The translations under genes and the position numbers were made by a program. A stretch of DNA of 64,000 nt from Sphingobium sp052327305 (lineage in GTDB: Bacteria; Pseudomonadota; Alphaproteobacteria; Sphingomonadales; Sphingomonadaceae), in NCBI RefSeq assembly GCF_052327305.1, contig NZ_CP182486.1, forward strand, positions 1,674,001 to 1,738,000, in the 5' to 3' direction. Position 1 is the stretch's first letter; the number at the start of each line of letters is the position of its first letter. The notes beneath the pieces are model-generated. The model was given only the letters and a program-made list of their open reading frames with translations. It was not told the origin of the DNA and ran no database searches. Below are positions 44,029-53,546 of the stretch, piece by piece.

Positions 44029-45942
44029 ATGATGATCATGCCCGACCGTTTCATGGCCATCTTGCTGGCATTTGCTCTTCCGGCGTTTTCGGCCGCGGTG
44101 CAGGCCACGCCCGGCCCAGTATATGTCGAACCTGCGCAAGCCGTCCCCCGCCCGATCGACCATCGGTTCAACGGGCAGATCGAGCTTCATGTGGACGCGA
44201 CCAATGTCCAGCACCGCATCTTCACGGTTCACCAGCGCATACCAGTTGGCCCGGACGGTAAGGTCACGCTGCTTTATCCCCGCTGGGAACCCGCCAGTCA
44301 CGGGCCGAGCCTTACAGTCACAGATCTTGCGGGCCTGAAGGTCGAAGCGGCTGGCCGGCCGATTTCCTGGGCACGCGACCCCTATGACCCGCATGCCTTC
44401 CATGTGCAGCTGCCACCCGGCACGACTGCGATCGAGGTTGACTTCCAGATGGTGGCCGGCGCCGATCTCCTGACCCCGGACATCGTGACAGTACCATGGC
44501 AGCGGTTGGTTCTTTATCCTGCCGGCTGGTACGCCCGGAACATCGGCGTCTCCGCCACGCTCGCCCTCCCCATCGGTCTGCGCCCATTCACTGCGCTGGA
44601 CGTCGAGCGCACTGATGGTTCGACCATCCGGTTCCAGACGACGACGCTGGAAACCCTGCTCGACGCGCCAGTGCTTGCTGGGCGCTACACGGCCCAACTC
44701 CCGCTGACAGCACCGGGCAGCGGGGCGGTGTCGCTGGACCTCGTCGCGCTGCGACCGGACGATCTCACCGTGCCAGACGAGCGGCGACAGGAGCTGCGCA
44801 AGCTGATCGCGCAGATGCGCGCCGTCTTCGGCAGCATGCCATTCAAGCGGTACGAGATTCTCGCGCGACTGAGCGACGACGGCTCGTCAGGCGGGACCGA
44901 ACACCGCACATCCAGCGAGAATGGACTGGCCTCGTCGCATTTCCGCGACTGGCCGGGGCAGATCCTGTCCCGTGACCTGATCGCACATGAAATCGTCCAC
45001 GCGTGGAATGGCTTCTACCGAACGCCCGCCGACCTTTGGGCGCCGACGCCCAACGTTCCGGTCGCGGGGAGTCTCTTGTGGGTCTATGAGGGGCAGACCG
45101 AGTTCTGGGGGCGCGTGCTGGCCACGCGGGCCGGTCAGTTCACACCCGCCGAGCTGCGCGATCGGCTGGCGATCGAAGCCGCCGAGACTGCTGCACGACC
45201 CGGCCGCGCTTGGCGCCCCTTGCCCGACGATGTCAACTATCCCTCCTTCATGCTGCGCCAGCCCGTGCCATGGCGTGACTGGCAGCGTCGCCGCGATTAT
45301 TATTCGGAAGGGGTCATGCTTTGGCTGGCGGTCGATGCCGAACTGCGCGAGCGCAGTGGTGGACGTCGCAGTATGGACGATTTCGCGCGCCGTTTTTTCG
45401 CCGGAGCTGAGCCGGACGCGCCGACCAGCACTTATACGTTCACCAATATATGCCGCGTGCTGGACGAAGTGACACCCGGTGACTGGGCGCGGTTCCTGCG
45501 CGGCTGGATCGACGCCCATGACGAACTCGATACATCCAGCGGCCTCACTCGCCATGGCTGGCAACTGGCTTTCACTGACACGCCGACAACCGCCTTTCTG
45601 GCGAACGAGGAGGAGGCCGGAGTCGCCGATCTCACTTATTCGATCGGGCTAACTGTGCGAGCAGACGGCACAGTGCGCGCTGTGGCGTGGAAGGGACCAT
45701 CTTTCCGGGCGGGCCTGCGCCCAGGGGTTCGCATCGTGGCGGTCAATGGCGCGCCTTTCGGGCGCGAGGCGATGCTGGCTGCGGTGCGCGCTTCAACGAA
45801 AAGCCCCGTCGTCCTGACCATCGATCAGGGTGGCAACCGGTCCGACGCCTCGATCCCCTACGCCGGATCATTGCGATATCCACGCCTCGAACGCATTGAG
45901 GGTCGACCCGACACGCTTGCGGCACTGCTTGCACCGCGCTGA
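44029..45942 (+). CDS. Exported M61 family aminopeptidase with PDZ domain
   Basis: 637-residue secreted metallopeptidase (glycyl aminopeptidase group). Signal peptide at residues 1-27 (RFMAILLAFALPAFSAAVQA). The zinc motif HEIVHAWNGFYR (HExxH) with the third ligand Glu in LLWVYEGQTEFWG, and GGTEHRTSSENG ahead of it, are intact. A C-terminal PDZ-like domain (GPSFRAGLRPGVRIVAVNGA) may bind substrate tails. Three AUGs lie at 44029, 44032 and 44038. It lies between the LysR gene and the TonB receptor. Confidence 0.9.
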   Translation: MMIMPDRFMAILLAFALPAFSAAVQATPGPVYVEPAQAVPRPIDHRFNGQIELHVDATNVQHRIFTVHQRIPVGPDGKVTLLYPRWEPASHGPSLTVTDLAGLKVEAAGRPISWARDPYDPHAFHVQLPPGTTAIEVDFQMVAGADLLTPDIVTVPWQRLVLYPAGWYARNIGVSATLALPIGLRPFTALDVERTDGSTIRFQTTTLETLLDAPVLAGRYTAQLPLTAPGSGAVSLDLVALRPDDLTVPDERRQELRKLIAQMRAVFGSMPFKRYEILARLSDDGSSGGTEHRTSSENGLASSHFRDWPGQILSRDLIAHEIVHAWNGFYRTPADLWAPTPNVPVAGSLLWVYEGQTEFWGRVLATRAGQFTPAELRDRLAIEAAETAARPGRAWRPLPDDVNYPSFMLRQPVPWRDWQRRRDYYSEGVMLWLAVDAELRERSGGRRSMDDFARRFFAGAEPDAPTSTYTFTNICRVLDEVTPGDWARFLRGWIDAHDELDTSSGLTRHGWQLAFTDTPTTAFLANEEEAGVADLTYSIGLTVRADGTVRAVAWKGPSFRAGLRPGVRIVAVNGAPFGREAMLAAVRASTKSPVVLTIDQGGNRSDASIPYAGSLRYPRLERIEGRPDTLAALLAPR

Positions 45943-45994
45943 TGGGCGCCGACAATCCATGCGCATGGAGCGGGCAGACACTCGGCCCGGCTAA

Positions 45995-46020
45995 GGCGGC
46001 AGGCCCGAAGGCCCGCCGCC
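45995..46020. other. GC-rich hairpin between convergent genes
   Basis: GGCGGCAGGCC-CGAA-GGCCCGCCGCC (45995-46020) folds into a strong stem with one mismatch between the stop codons of the M61 peptidase and the TonB receptor. No T run follows, so it may stop RNA decay or transcription only weakly. Confidence 0.45.
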
Positions 46021-46028
46021 CCAGGCTT

Positions 46029-48335
46029 TCAGAATGCGTGGCGCATACCGAATGCCACGCTGCGGCCGCGCAGAGGCGATTGATTCTTGACGAACGAGGT
46101 GTGTGCAAACGCCAGCTCGTTAAGAAGGTTGGTGCCCCGGACATAGAATTCGACAGCTTTTGCCTGGCCGAGATCGAAGCGATAGCTCAGCGTGGCATTG
46201 AGCATATCGTAGCCAGCCGTGCGCGTTTCGTAGGAGGCCACTTTGTCCTGCTCGAACATATGATAATATTCCACCTCACCTGAAAGTGGACCGGCGGTGA
46301 GATCGTACCGTGCGCCAAGCCGTCCCGGTGGAATGCGGGGAAGATTGTCGTTCTCGCTCTTCAGCTTGGCGTCAACATAGTCGCCAAAGACCGTTACGCG
46401 CGATTGCGGAGTGAGCTGGTAGCTGACCTCCCCGTCAAGTCCCGCGAAGCGCGCGTCGGCAGCCGTATAGATCAGGAAGTTGTGGGGCACGCCCGTTTCC
46501 GTCTCGGTCTCGATCAGCCTGGCAAAGACATAATCGTCGACCTTCTGATAGAAGAGACCGACCTCGAACGTGAGCGGTCCCCCGGTCTTGCGGAAGGTCA
46601 GATTGACCGCATCGGTTGTCTCCAGCACATCCTCGGCTCGCCGCCCTGCACCGCTCAACAGAGGGTTTCGCGCCGCGAGCCCGAGTTCATAGCTGTTGGT
46701 CGCGAGATTGTTACCGCGCGCATAAAGTTCGCGCACACTCGGCGCACGCTCGGTGTGGGCAAGTGAGAGCGACGCGGCAAAGCCCTTGCCGATATTCCAC
46801 GTCGCGCCCAGCGACGCCGAGAAAGGATCATGCTTGACAGGCGGATTGCGGCTGAGAAACGATTTGATCGTTTCATCCTCGATGGCCTTCTTCCAGTCAG
46901 GACCATAAAAATCGCGGAAGATCGTGTCGTAAGTCGCTTCCATTTCGGGCGTCAGCGTAAACAGAAATCGCGGTCTCTCCGCCCGAATTTTTCTCCAGTC
47001 CTTGCGGACGGCAACCTCCACATCCAGCGCACCGAACGAGCGGCGCTCACTCAGGAACACACCGACATTCTCAGTGAGATGATAATAAGGAGGGACCGTG
47101 CCATAGGCGTTGTCCGGGAACGGCACGTGCAGGTCCTCGACGTTGATGCCGCTGAACCTGCCATCGGTATACTGAACGCCGAGCGTGCCGCTGAAGCCGA
47201 AGATCGGCCGATGGGTGAGTTCGAGGCGCCCATCCCAGACTTCGTTGGTATAGCGCGTGAACAACAGATCGCCATCGATCTCGTCGTGCGCATAGTCGGT
47301 ATAGGATCCCCGCAGGCGGACATGGGCAAAGCCCGGCAGAAGATCATCATAGTCGCCGCGAAGGTCGATCCGGTCTGCGCGCAGTTTAATGTAAGCGGTG
47401 TGATCGTCAGCCCCGCCGAACGGGTCATCGAACGCCCCATGCGCCCCACAATGAAGGTCGAGCCCGTGGGTATGGCACACCCCGTTTATGTGGCTGTGGC
47501 CAGGCAGGCCGTAGCTGCTTTCCATTCGGCTATAGGCAGCGCCGATATAGCCTTTTGACGTGATCCAGGAGGCGCCAAAGGCATAGCTGGTGCTATTGGC
47601 AAAAGAATCGCGCAGCTTATCCGAGCCGAAGGCGTCCGGCACATCATAGTCGCCGGCTCTGCGCCGTGCGCCTTCTGCATGCACCGCAAACGGCCCCACG
47701 CCCGCAGTGACTCGGCCGACAAGCGTCTTTTCCTCGTCCCCGGTCCCAAAACGCACTTCAGTCGCGCCGGTCAGGCCATCCGCCGGCACGATCTTTGGCA
47801 CCTTGCTATCGATGAGGTTGATCGCGCCATTGGTGGCATTGCCGCCATAGCGGATCGCGCTAGGCCCGCGTTGAATCTCGATCGCATCCAGCAGTAGCGG
47901 ATCGGTCGTAATGGCGTGATCGGGCGAGATCGACGAAACGTCGAACAGATTGGCGCCATCCGTCAGCACCTCGATGCGCGGCAATGTCTGACCACGGATG
48001 ACCGGTCGCGAGGCGCCGCCACCGAAATTGTCGAGATGAATGCCGGGAAGACCCGCCAGAGTCTCGCCCAGCCCGCCCTGACGGCGATGTGCGAGATCAT
48101 CGCCCGCCAGCACCTGCACGGGCAGCGCCGTTTCCACCGCTTTGAGAGACTGCCCGGTCACCACGATGTCTCTGGAACGCCCGGTATCGCGCTCCCCCGC
48201 GTCCCCTTCTTCGGGCGCCGGCAGGGGCATCTGTGCCCAGGCAGGCATCGGCCCGCAAAGAGCAGCCGTTGTAAGAAGCGCCGCTGCGCCGCGTGAAATA
48301 TGTCGTAAATGCAATGGCTTTGCTCCACCCTTCAT
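46029..48335 (-). CDS. TonB-dependent outer-membrane receptor, ZnuD-like
   Basis: 768-residue precursor. A signal peptide (residues 1-35, ending MPAWA-Q) is followed by a plug domain (DIVVTGQSLKAVETALPVQV, ... RGPSAIRYGGNATNGAINLI) and a 22-strand barrel ending in RSVAFGMRHAF with terminal Phe. A long loop is rich in His and Cys (LPGHSHINGVCHTHGLDLHC, then GAHGAF and GGADDH), as in neisserial ZnuD zinc receptors. Zinc uptake is therefore inferred. A Zur-like box overlaps the region just upstream. Start AUG at 48335 (MKGGAKPL) or at 48350. Confidence 0.88.
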   Translation of the reverse strand: MKGGAKPLHLRHISRGAAALLTTAALCGPMPAWAQMPLPAPEEGDAGERDTGRSRDIVVTGQSLKAVETALPVQVLAGDDLAHRRQGGLGETLAGLPGIHLDNFGGGASRPVIRGQTLPRIEVLTDGANLFDVSSISPDHAITTDPLLLDAIEIQRGPSAIRYGGNATNGAINLIDSKVPKIVPADGLTGATEVRFGTGDEEKTLVGRVTAGVGPFAVHAEGARRRAGDYDVPDAFGSDKLRDSFANSTSYAFGASWITSKGYIGAAYSRMESSYGLPGHSHINGVCHTHGLDLHCGAHGAFDDPFGGADDHTAYIKLRADRIDLRGDYDDLLPGFAHVRLRGSYTDYAHDEIDGDLLFTRYTNEVWDGRLELTHRPIFGFSGTLGVQYTDGRFSGINVEDLHVPFPDNAYGTVPPYYHLTENVGVFLSERRSFGALDVEVAVRKDWRKIRAERPRFLFTLTPEMEATYDTIFRDFYGPDWKKAIEDETIKSFLSRNPPVKHDPFSASLGATWNIGKGFAASLSLAHTERAPSVRELYARGNNLATNSYELGLAARNPLLSGAGRRAEDVLETTDAVNLTFRKTGGPLTFEVGLFYQKVDDYVFARLIETETETGVPHNFLIYTAADARFAGLDGEVSYQLTPQSRVTVFGDYVDAKLKSENDNLPRIPPGRLGARYDLTAGPLSGEVEYYHMFEQDKVASYETRTAGYDMLNATLSYRFDLGQAKAVEFYVRGTNLLNELAFAHTSFVKNQSPLRGRSVAFGMRHAF

Positions 48336-48352
48336 CGGAGAGCGCCACATAT

Positions 48353-48370
48353 GTCATGTTATATCGTTAC
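48353..48370 (-). promoter_or_regulatory. Zur-like operator upstream of the TonB receptor
   Basis: GTCATGTTATATCGTTAC (read on the plus strand) is an 18-base imperfect dyad centred on TATA. It fits the proteobacterial zinc-uptake regulator pattern with a TGTTATA.. core at 15 of 18 positions against an idealised palindrome GTAATGTTATAACATTAC. It sits immediately before the start of a ZnuD-like receptor, where a repressor would block transcription. Confidence 0.5.
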
Positions 48371-48377
48371 TCAATAA

Positions 48378-48394
48378 GCAATTAAATTAATTGC
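48378..48394. promoter_or_regulatory. Perfect palindrome GCAATTAAATTAATTGC
   Basis: An 8-bp perfect inverted repeat around a single central A lies between the TonB receptor and the ABC-F stop codon. It is AT-rich in a GC-rich region and sits about 8 bases from the Zur-like box. It could be a second operator or an UP-element-like part of the receptor promoter. Confidence 0.4.
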
Positions 48395-48416
48395 GCCCGG
48401 CTATCAGCGATACCGA

Positions 48417-49991
48417 TCACAAGGGTATCTCCCGCGAAATGCCGATCGCTTGACGAAATGCCGTGTCGTGACTGATGAGAAGAATCGCCCCGTCATAATC
48501 GCGCAGCGCATGTTCGATCACTTCGATCGACTCAAGATCCAGGTGATTTGTCGGCTCGTCGAGCATTAAAAGCTGCGGCACAGTTGGTGCAGACAGCACG
48601 CAGGCAAGACCGGCGCGGAGGCGTTCGCCACCGCTGAGATGCTGCACTTCCTTCTCTCCCTCGGTATTGCGGAAGGCGAAGCGAGCGAGCGCCGCGCGCG
48701 CACCGTTCTCATTCAGCTCAGGATTGAGCCGCCGCATGTTCTCGATCAGCGTCAGGGGGCCTTCCAGCAGCGTCACTGTCTGATCCAACAGAGCGAATGT
48801 CACCGGTCGCTCGATCCAGCCTGCGGTCGGCTCAGCGCCGCTCGCAGCCAGCCTGAGAACCGTGGTCTTGCCGGCACCGTTGCGTCCAATCAGGGCAACT
48901 CTTTCAGGGCCGCGCAGGTCAAATGTGAGGTCGTCAATTATGCGCCGCTCTCCGATCTCCCAACTGACATTGTGAAAGGATAGAGCGAGGCGGTTAGGTG
49001 GCAGGTGGCACTGCGGTATCACTACCTTGAGCGGGGCTGTCACCGCGATCCGCGTGCGGGCGGACGCCAATGTCTCCGCCTTGGTCGCGATCCTCTCTTC
49101 GGCACTTGATTCGCCACGACCTGCGCTGTTCTCAGCGCGCTCCCGCTGGCGTCCCATAAGGATCTTCGGCGCACTCCCGCTCGATGCATAGGCCTGCCCC
49201 GTCCGATCACGACGCGCCTGACGCTCCCGGACGGCCTGCGCTGCCTGCTTCGCCGCACGCACTTGCCGCTCGGCCTCGACCAGTTCCGCGTCAGCCCGTG
49301 CTCTCGCAGCGTCCCGCTCTGCAATCCACGACGACCACCCACCCCCATGAACAGATACACCGACCGAGGACAACGCGACGATACGATCCACGTCCTCCAG
49401 CAGCGCGCGATCGTGGCTGACAACAAGCGCGCCGCCATTCCAGCCCCGAAGGAGCGCGGCGATCGCGGCCCGGCCATCTTCATCGAGATTGTTGGTCGGT
49501 TCATCCAGCAACAGCAGGTCCGGCTGCTCGATCAACAGGCGAGCAATAGACAGTCGCGTGCGCTCGCCCCCACTGAAACTCGCTACTGGTCGGTCAAGAT
49601 CAACAGCGGGAAGGCCGGCATTTGCCAGTGCTCCCTCCAGAAGATGGGGCAAAGTCCAGTTGGCCTCGGCGAAATCCTCTTCGCTCCCATTTCCTGCTTC
49701 GATGCGGGTCAATCTTGCCAGCGCCTCGGAAACGCCAAGCGCACTCGCAGCCGTCGCGTCGTCGGGAGTGACAATCTGCTCCAGAATTCCGATTGTACCA
49801 TTTATGGTTATCGTGCCGGATTGCACCGGCATCTGACCGAGGATTGCGCGTAGCAACGTCGACTTGCCGGACCCATTACGGCCAACCACGCCGACGCATT
49901 CGCGCCCCACGCTCAGGGATAGATCAGAAAAGAGCAGACGCCCGCCGGGCGCGGCCAAAGCCAGAGAGTCGAGCGTAAGGAAGGAAGACAT
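48417..49991 (-). CDS. ABC-F family ATP-binding protein
   Basis: 524-residue cytoplasmic protein with two ABC domains and no membrane segments, hence ABC-F. Walker A sequences GRNGSGKSTLLRA and GRNGAGKTTVLRL, signatures SFSGGERTRLSIARLL and HLSGGERLRAGLA, and Walker B/DEPTN motifs (LLLLDEPTNNLDEDG, LLMLDEPTNHLDLES) are all intact. A basic linker of about 75 residues lies between the domains. ABC-F proteins act on stalled or drug-bound ribosomes; some give antibiotic resistance. The subgroup cannot be fixed by eye. Confidence 0.92.
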   Translation of the reverse strand: MSSFLTLDSLALAAPGGRLLFSDLSLSVGRECVGVVGRNGSGKSTLLRAILGQMPVQSGTITINGTIGILEQIVTPDDATAASALGVSEALARLTRIEAGNGSEEDFAEANWTLPHLLEGALANAGLPAVDLDRPVASFSGGERTRLSIARLLIEQPDLLLLDEPTNNLDEDGRAAIAALLRGWNGGALVVSHDRALLEDVDRIVALSSVGVSVHGGGWSSWIAERDAARARADAELVEAERQVRAAKQAAQAVRERQARRDRTGQAYASSGSAPKILMGRQRERAENSAGRGESSAEERIATKAETLASARTRIAVTAPLKVVIPQCHLPPNRLALSFHNVSWEIGERRIIDDLTFDLRGPERVALIGRNGAGKTTVLRLAASGAEPTAGWIERPVTFALLDQTVTLLEGPLTLIENMRRLNPELNENGARAALARFAFRNTEGEKEVQHLSGGERLRAGLACVLSAPTVPQLLMLDEPTNHLDLESIEVIEHALRDYDGAILLISHDTAFRQAIGISREIPL

Positions 49992-50157
49992 AGCGGCACC
50001 GGAAACAACACAAATGACGGGCGATTTCAGCGCGTCTTCCGGTCCATCTCATCCTCCAGGCATGATCTAATAACGATCGAACGTCATGAAGCTTAGCAAG
50101 CATGCGTTCGCATTGCAAAAGACATAGGTAGCTGCCGCGAGGACGGTCGCCATGCCG

Positions 50158-50949
50158 CTAGTCGATGGCCATCGATCTGCTCACTACCGCAGGAGCATGC
50201 ACGCAAGAGCCATCCTGCCCGACCGCCTCACCGATCAGGATCAACGTCGGGCGATCGTCGGCAAAAGTGGAAGTTACGAGCGGCAGGAGGTCGAGCCGCG
50301 TGTGGAACCGCTTCTCCTGTGGCAGCGAGGCGTCACAGGTCACGAGTGCCGGGGTGGCGCCCGGCAAGCCGGCGGCGATAAGCGCGCGGCTGAGTTCCGG
50401 CGCCGCGTCTCGCCCCATATAGACCGCGAGCGTGCAGGCAGGGTCCGCAAGAGCCTGCCAGTCGAGGTCCAGCGCCTGCCCCCTGCGGCTGTGGGCGGTC
50501 ACGAAAACGACGCGGCGGGCGATCCCGCGCAGCGAGAGCGAAAGGCTGGCCGATGCCGCCGCAGCGCTCGCCGCCGTGATGCCAGGGCAAATCCGCACGG
50601 AAGCGCCTGCTGCGCGTAGGGCCGTCACTTCCTCCGCCGTGCGAGCGAAAAGCGCCGGATCGCCGCCTTTCAGTCGCACCACCCGCTTGCCTGCAAGTGC
50701 TGCGGCGACGAGCAACTGGTCGATGCTTTGCTGGTCCTTCGAATGGCGCCCCGCACGCTTGCCGACGCTCACGCGCTCAACACCCTCGGGGATCAGATCG
50801 AGCACGCCCGGCCCTACCAGCGCGTCGTAAAAGACGATCTCCGCCGCCGCGATGAGCTTCTCTGCCTTGCGAGTCAGCAGGTCGGGATCGCCCGGCCCGG
50901 CACCGACCAGCCAGACCTCACCGGGCGCGATCATATCATTCGGCTGCAT
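50158..50949 (-). CDS. cobA: Uroporphyrinogen-III C-methyltransferase (SUMT) for sirohaem
   Basis: SAM-dependent enzyme that methylates uroporphyrinogen III to precorrin-2, the entry to sirohaem needed by NirB. The 263 residues carry VWLVGAGPGDPDLLTRKAEK (SAM loop 1) and VVRLKGGDPALFARTAEEV (loop 2). No ferrochelatase domain is fused. The AUG at 50949 has GGGAGACGCTTC upstream and overlaps the nasA stop by 14 bases; an alternative AUG at 50934 follows the nasA stop directly. Last gene of the nitrate operon. Confidence 0.92.
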   Translation of the reverse strand: MQPNDMIAPGEVWLVGAGPGDPDLLTRKAEKLIAAAEIVFYDALVGPGVLDLIPEGVERVSVGKRAGRHSKDQQSIDQLLVAAALAGKRVVRLKGGDPALFARTAEEVTALRAAGASVRICPGITAASAAAASASLSLSLRGIARRVVFVTAHSRRGQALDLDWQALADPACTLAVYMGRDAAPELSRALIAAGLPGATPALVTCDASLPQEKRFHTRLDLLPLVTSTFADDRPTLILIGEAVGQDGSCVHAPAVVSRSMAID

Positions 50950-53545
50950 GAAGCGTCTCCCGGCTGGTTTGAGCAAGAATATTGGCGAGCGCGGGCCGGC
51001 ACGAACCGCAATTGGTCCCCGCCCCAAGCGCGGCGCCGATGGCGGCAACGTCCGCCAGACCCTGATCGCGAATGGCCGCGACGATCGTGCGCACACCGAC
51101 ATCAAAGCAAACGCAGACGATCGTGCCGCGGTCCACCTGCGCGCCCGGCGCGCGGCCGGCCAGCACTTGCGGCCCCTGCGGTCGCGTGAGCTGGGATATC
51201 AGCCAGTCGCGCGCCGGCAATTCGCCTGTGCGAGTCATGAACAGCGTGGCAACCAGCCTGCCGTCGCGCATTATCGCGACTCTGCGCGTTCCGCGCGCGG
51301 GATCATTGGCCTCAATGCGCTCGCCCTTTGGCAGCACAGCATCCACGCCGCGCCCGTCCCCCAAGCCCGCAATCTCGAACAGGGCACCCCCGGGCACCGC
51401 GATGCGAGTCGCCCAGAGGCATGCGGGGGTTTTCGCCTCGTCGCCCTGCACAATGAGAAACCCGCGCCATTCGACCTCGACGGGTTCGATGCGGGCAGGA
51501 GCCATCTTGAAGCCCGGCTGGCCGCTGTGCGGATCGACCAGAGGGCGAGCAAGTCGACCGGTGCGGCCGCCTGTCGATTGCTGGTCGGTCCAGTGGATTG
51601 GCGTGAAGATTTCGCCCCGGCGCTGACCGGGCGCATGAGCCACGCGGAACAGGCTCTCGCCCTGGGGCGTGCTGACACGGGCCAGTGCACCATCGGCAAT
51701 GCCGAGCGCGGCCGCATCCTCCGGGTGGATTTCGACCAGAGGCTCCTCGCGATGCCGCGCGAGCCGTGGGCTGAGACCCGTGCGGGTCATCGTGTGCCAA
51801 TGGTCACGATAGCGCCCTGTATTGAGCACCATCGGCCAGTCCCGCAAAGCCGCTTCCGCCTCGCGCTGGATGACCGGCACAAGCCTCGCCCTGCCGTCCG
51901 GCGTCAGGAAGCAACCGTCGTGGAAGGGCTGCTCGCCACCCCAGCGGAACGGCTCCAGCGCGTCATAGTCATCATTGCCGATCGTCGCGTGCCTGCGCAG
52001 GTCAAGCACGCGCTTGCCCTCATTGCGATAGGCGGTGAGACGGGCATGTTCGCGCCAGATATCGGCCGGCCGATCATAAGCGAAGGCGCTCTGCCAGCCC
52101 ATGCGCTGCGCGACCTCCTTGACGATCCACCAGTCGGGCCGGGCTTCTCCCGGCAAGGCGAAGAACGGCCGCTGACGGCTTATCGTTCGGTCCGAATTGG
52201 TGACGGTGCCGTCTTTCTCCCCCCAGGCGGCCGCAGGCAGGCGGACATGCGCGTGGTGGGACGTGTCGGTATCGGCGACCACATCGGAAACGACGACAAA
52301 GGGGCAGATTTCCAAGGCTTCGCGCACACGACCAGCATCCGGCAAGGAGGCCGCAGGGTTGGTCGCCATCACCCACAGCGCCTTGACCCGGCCTTCACCA
52401 ATGGCGCGAAAGAGATCGACCGCCTTCAGCCCCGGCTTGGTCGCCATGCGCTCGGCCGCCCAGAAGCGACCGACATCCGCCACATCCTCGTCGCCAAATC
52501 CGCGATGTGCCGCGAGCGTGGACGCAAGACCGCCAACTTCGCGCCCGCCCATCGCATTGGGCTGTCCCGTGATGGAGAAAGGGGCAGCGCCCGGCTTGCC
52601 GATGCGGCCGGTCGCAAGATGCACGTTGATGATCGCATTGACCTGATCGGTGCCGCGGATCGACTGGTTTATGCCCTGACTGAACATAGTGACGGTGCGC
52701 GGGGTCGCGGCGAAGAGATCGAAGAAGCGCTGGATATCGGCGGGCGGCAGGTCGCAGGTCTGCGCGACACCCCACAGATCGTGATAGGCATCGAGCGCGT
52801 CCCAAAAGCCGTCCGGGACTGCGACATGATCGGCAAGATAACGCTCGTCCACCAGTCCCTCGCGCCGACAGTGGGCAAGCAGGCCGTTCATCAGCGCGAC
52901 GTCCGTGCCGGGCTTGAGCGGCAGATGCAGGTCCGCATCCTCGCAGGTTTCCGTCCGGCGCGGGTCGATGACGACAAGCCGGGTGCCCCGCGCCGCGCGG
53001 GCGGCCATGATACGCTGATAGACGATCGGGTGACACCATGCGGTGTTCGATCCGACCAGCACGATAAGATCGGCAGCATCCAGATCGTCATAGCTGGCCG
53101 GGACGACATCCTCACCGAATGCCCGCTGATGGCCAGCCACCGCGCTCGACATGCAAAGCCGTGAATTGGTGTCGATATTCGCAGAGCCGATGAAGCCCTT
53201 CATCAGCTTGTTGGCGACATAATAGTCTTCGGTAAGCAGCTGGCCGGAAACATAGAACGCGACGCTGTCCGGCCCGTGCCGCGCGATGGTATCGCGAAAG
53301 CGCCTCGCCACCAAGTCGAGCGCCTTGTCCCAGCTAGCCGGGCGCTGACCGATCATCGGATGGAGCAGGCGTCCCTCAAGGCCTACCGTTTCGCCCAGAT
53401 GCGTGCCTTTTGAGCACAGACGGCCGGCATTGGCTGGGTGATCGGGGTCGCCCTTTATCTCCACCGACCGTTCGCCCTTCGCCGTCGCGCGGATACCGCA
53501 GCCGACACCGCAATAAGCGCAGGTGGTGCGGACCGCGCCGGTCAT
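50936..53545 (-). CDS. nasA: Assimilatory nitrate reductase catalytic subunit with C-terminal BFD domain
   Basis: Cytoplasmic Mo-bis-MGD enzyme that reduces nitrate to nitrite. The 869 residues open with a [4Fe-4S] motif (Cys9, Cys12, Cys16, Cys44). The likely Mo ligand is in DTNSRLCMSSAVAG (Cys131), and the molybdopterin dinucleotide-binding domain follows (about 590-720). A C-terminal bacterioferredoxin-like [2Fe-2S] domain (CVCFDVGVR ... TNCGSCRPAL, about 810-855) probably accepts electrons directly. No separate NasB-type reductase is adjacent, so the donor is unknown. Start is 1 base after the nirD stop. Confidence 0.95.
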   Translation of the reverse strand: MTGAVRTTCAYCGVGCGIRATAKGERSVEIKGDPDHPANAGRLCSKGTHLGETVGLEGRLLHPMIGQRPASWDKALDLVARRFRDTIARHGPDSVAFYVSGQLLTEDYYVANKLMKGFIGSANIDTNSRLCMSSAVAGHQRAFGEDVVPASYDDLDAADLIVLVGSNTAWCHPIVYQRIMAARAARGTRLVVIDPRRTETCEDADLHLPLKPGTDVALMNGLLAHCRREGLVDERYLADHVAVPDGFWDALDAYHDLWGVAQTCDLPPADIQRFFDLFAATPRTVTMFSQGINQSIRGTDQVNAIINVHLATGRIGKPGAAPFSITGQPNAMGGREVGGLASTLAAHRGFGDEDVADVGRFWAAERMATKPGLKAVDLFRAIGEGRVKALWVMATNPAASLPDAGRVREALEICPFVVVSDVVADTDTSHHAHVRLPAAAWGEKDGTVTNSDRTISRQRPFFALPGEARPDWWIVKEVAQRMGWQSAFAYDRPADIWREHARLTAYRNEGKRVLDLRRHATIGNDDYDALEPFRWGGEQPFHDGCFLTPDGRARLVPVIQREAEAALRDWPMVLNTGRYRDHWHTMTRTGLSPRLARHREEPLVEIHPEDAAALGIADGALARVSTPQGESLFRVAHAPGQRRGEIFTPIHWTDQQSTGGRTGRLARPLVDPHSGQPGFKMAPARIEPVEVEWRGFLIVQGDEAKTPACLWATRIAVPGGALFEIAGLGDGRGVDAVLPKGERIEANDPARGTRRVAIMRDGRLVATLFMTRTGELPARDWLISQLTRPQGPQVLAGRAPGAQVDRGTIVCVCFDVGVRTIVAAIRDQGLADVAAIGAALGAGTNCGSCRPALANILAQTSRETLHAAE

Positions 53546-53546
53546 C

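Noticed and set aside
50852..53164. 770-residue open frame opposite nasA
   Set aside because: Antisense shadow of an intact nitrate reductase; no domain, no signal, no ribosome binding site.
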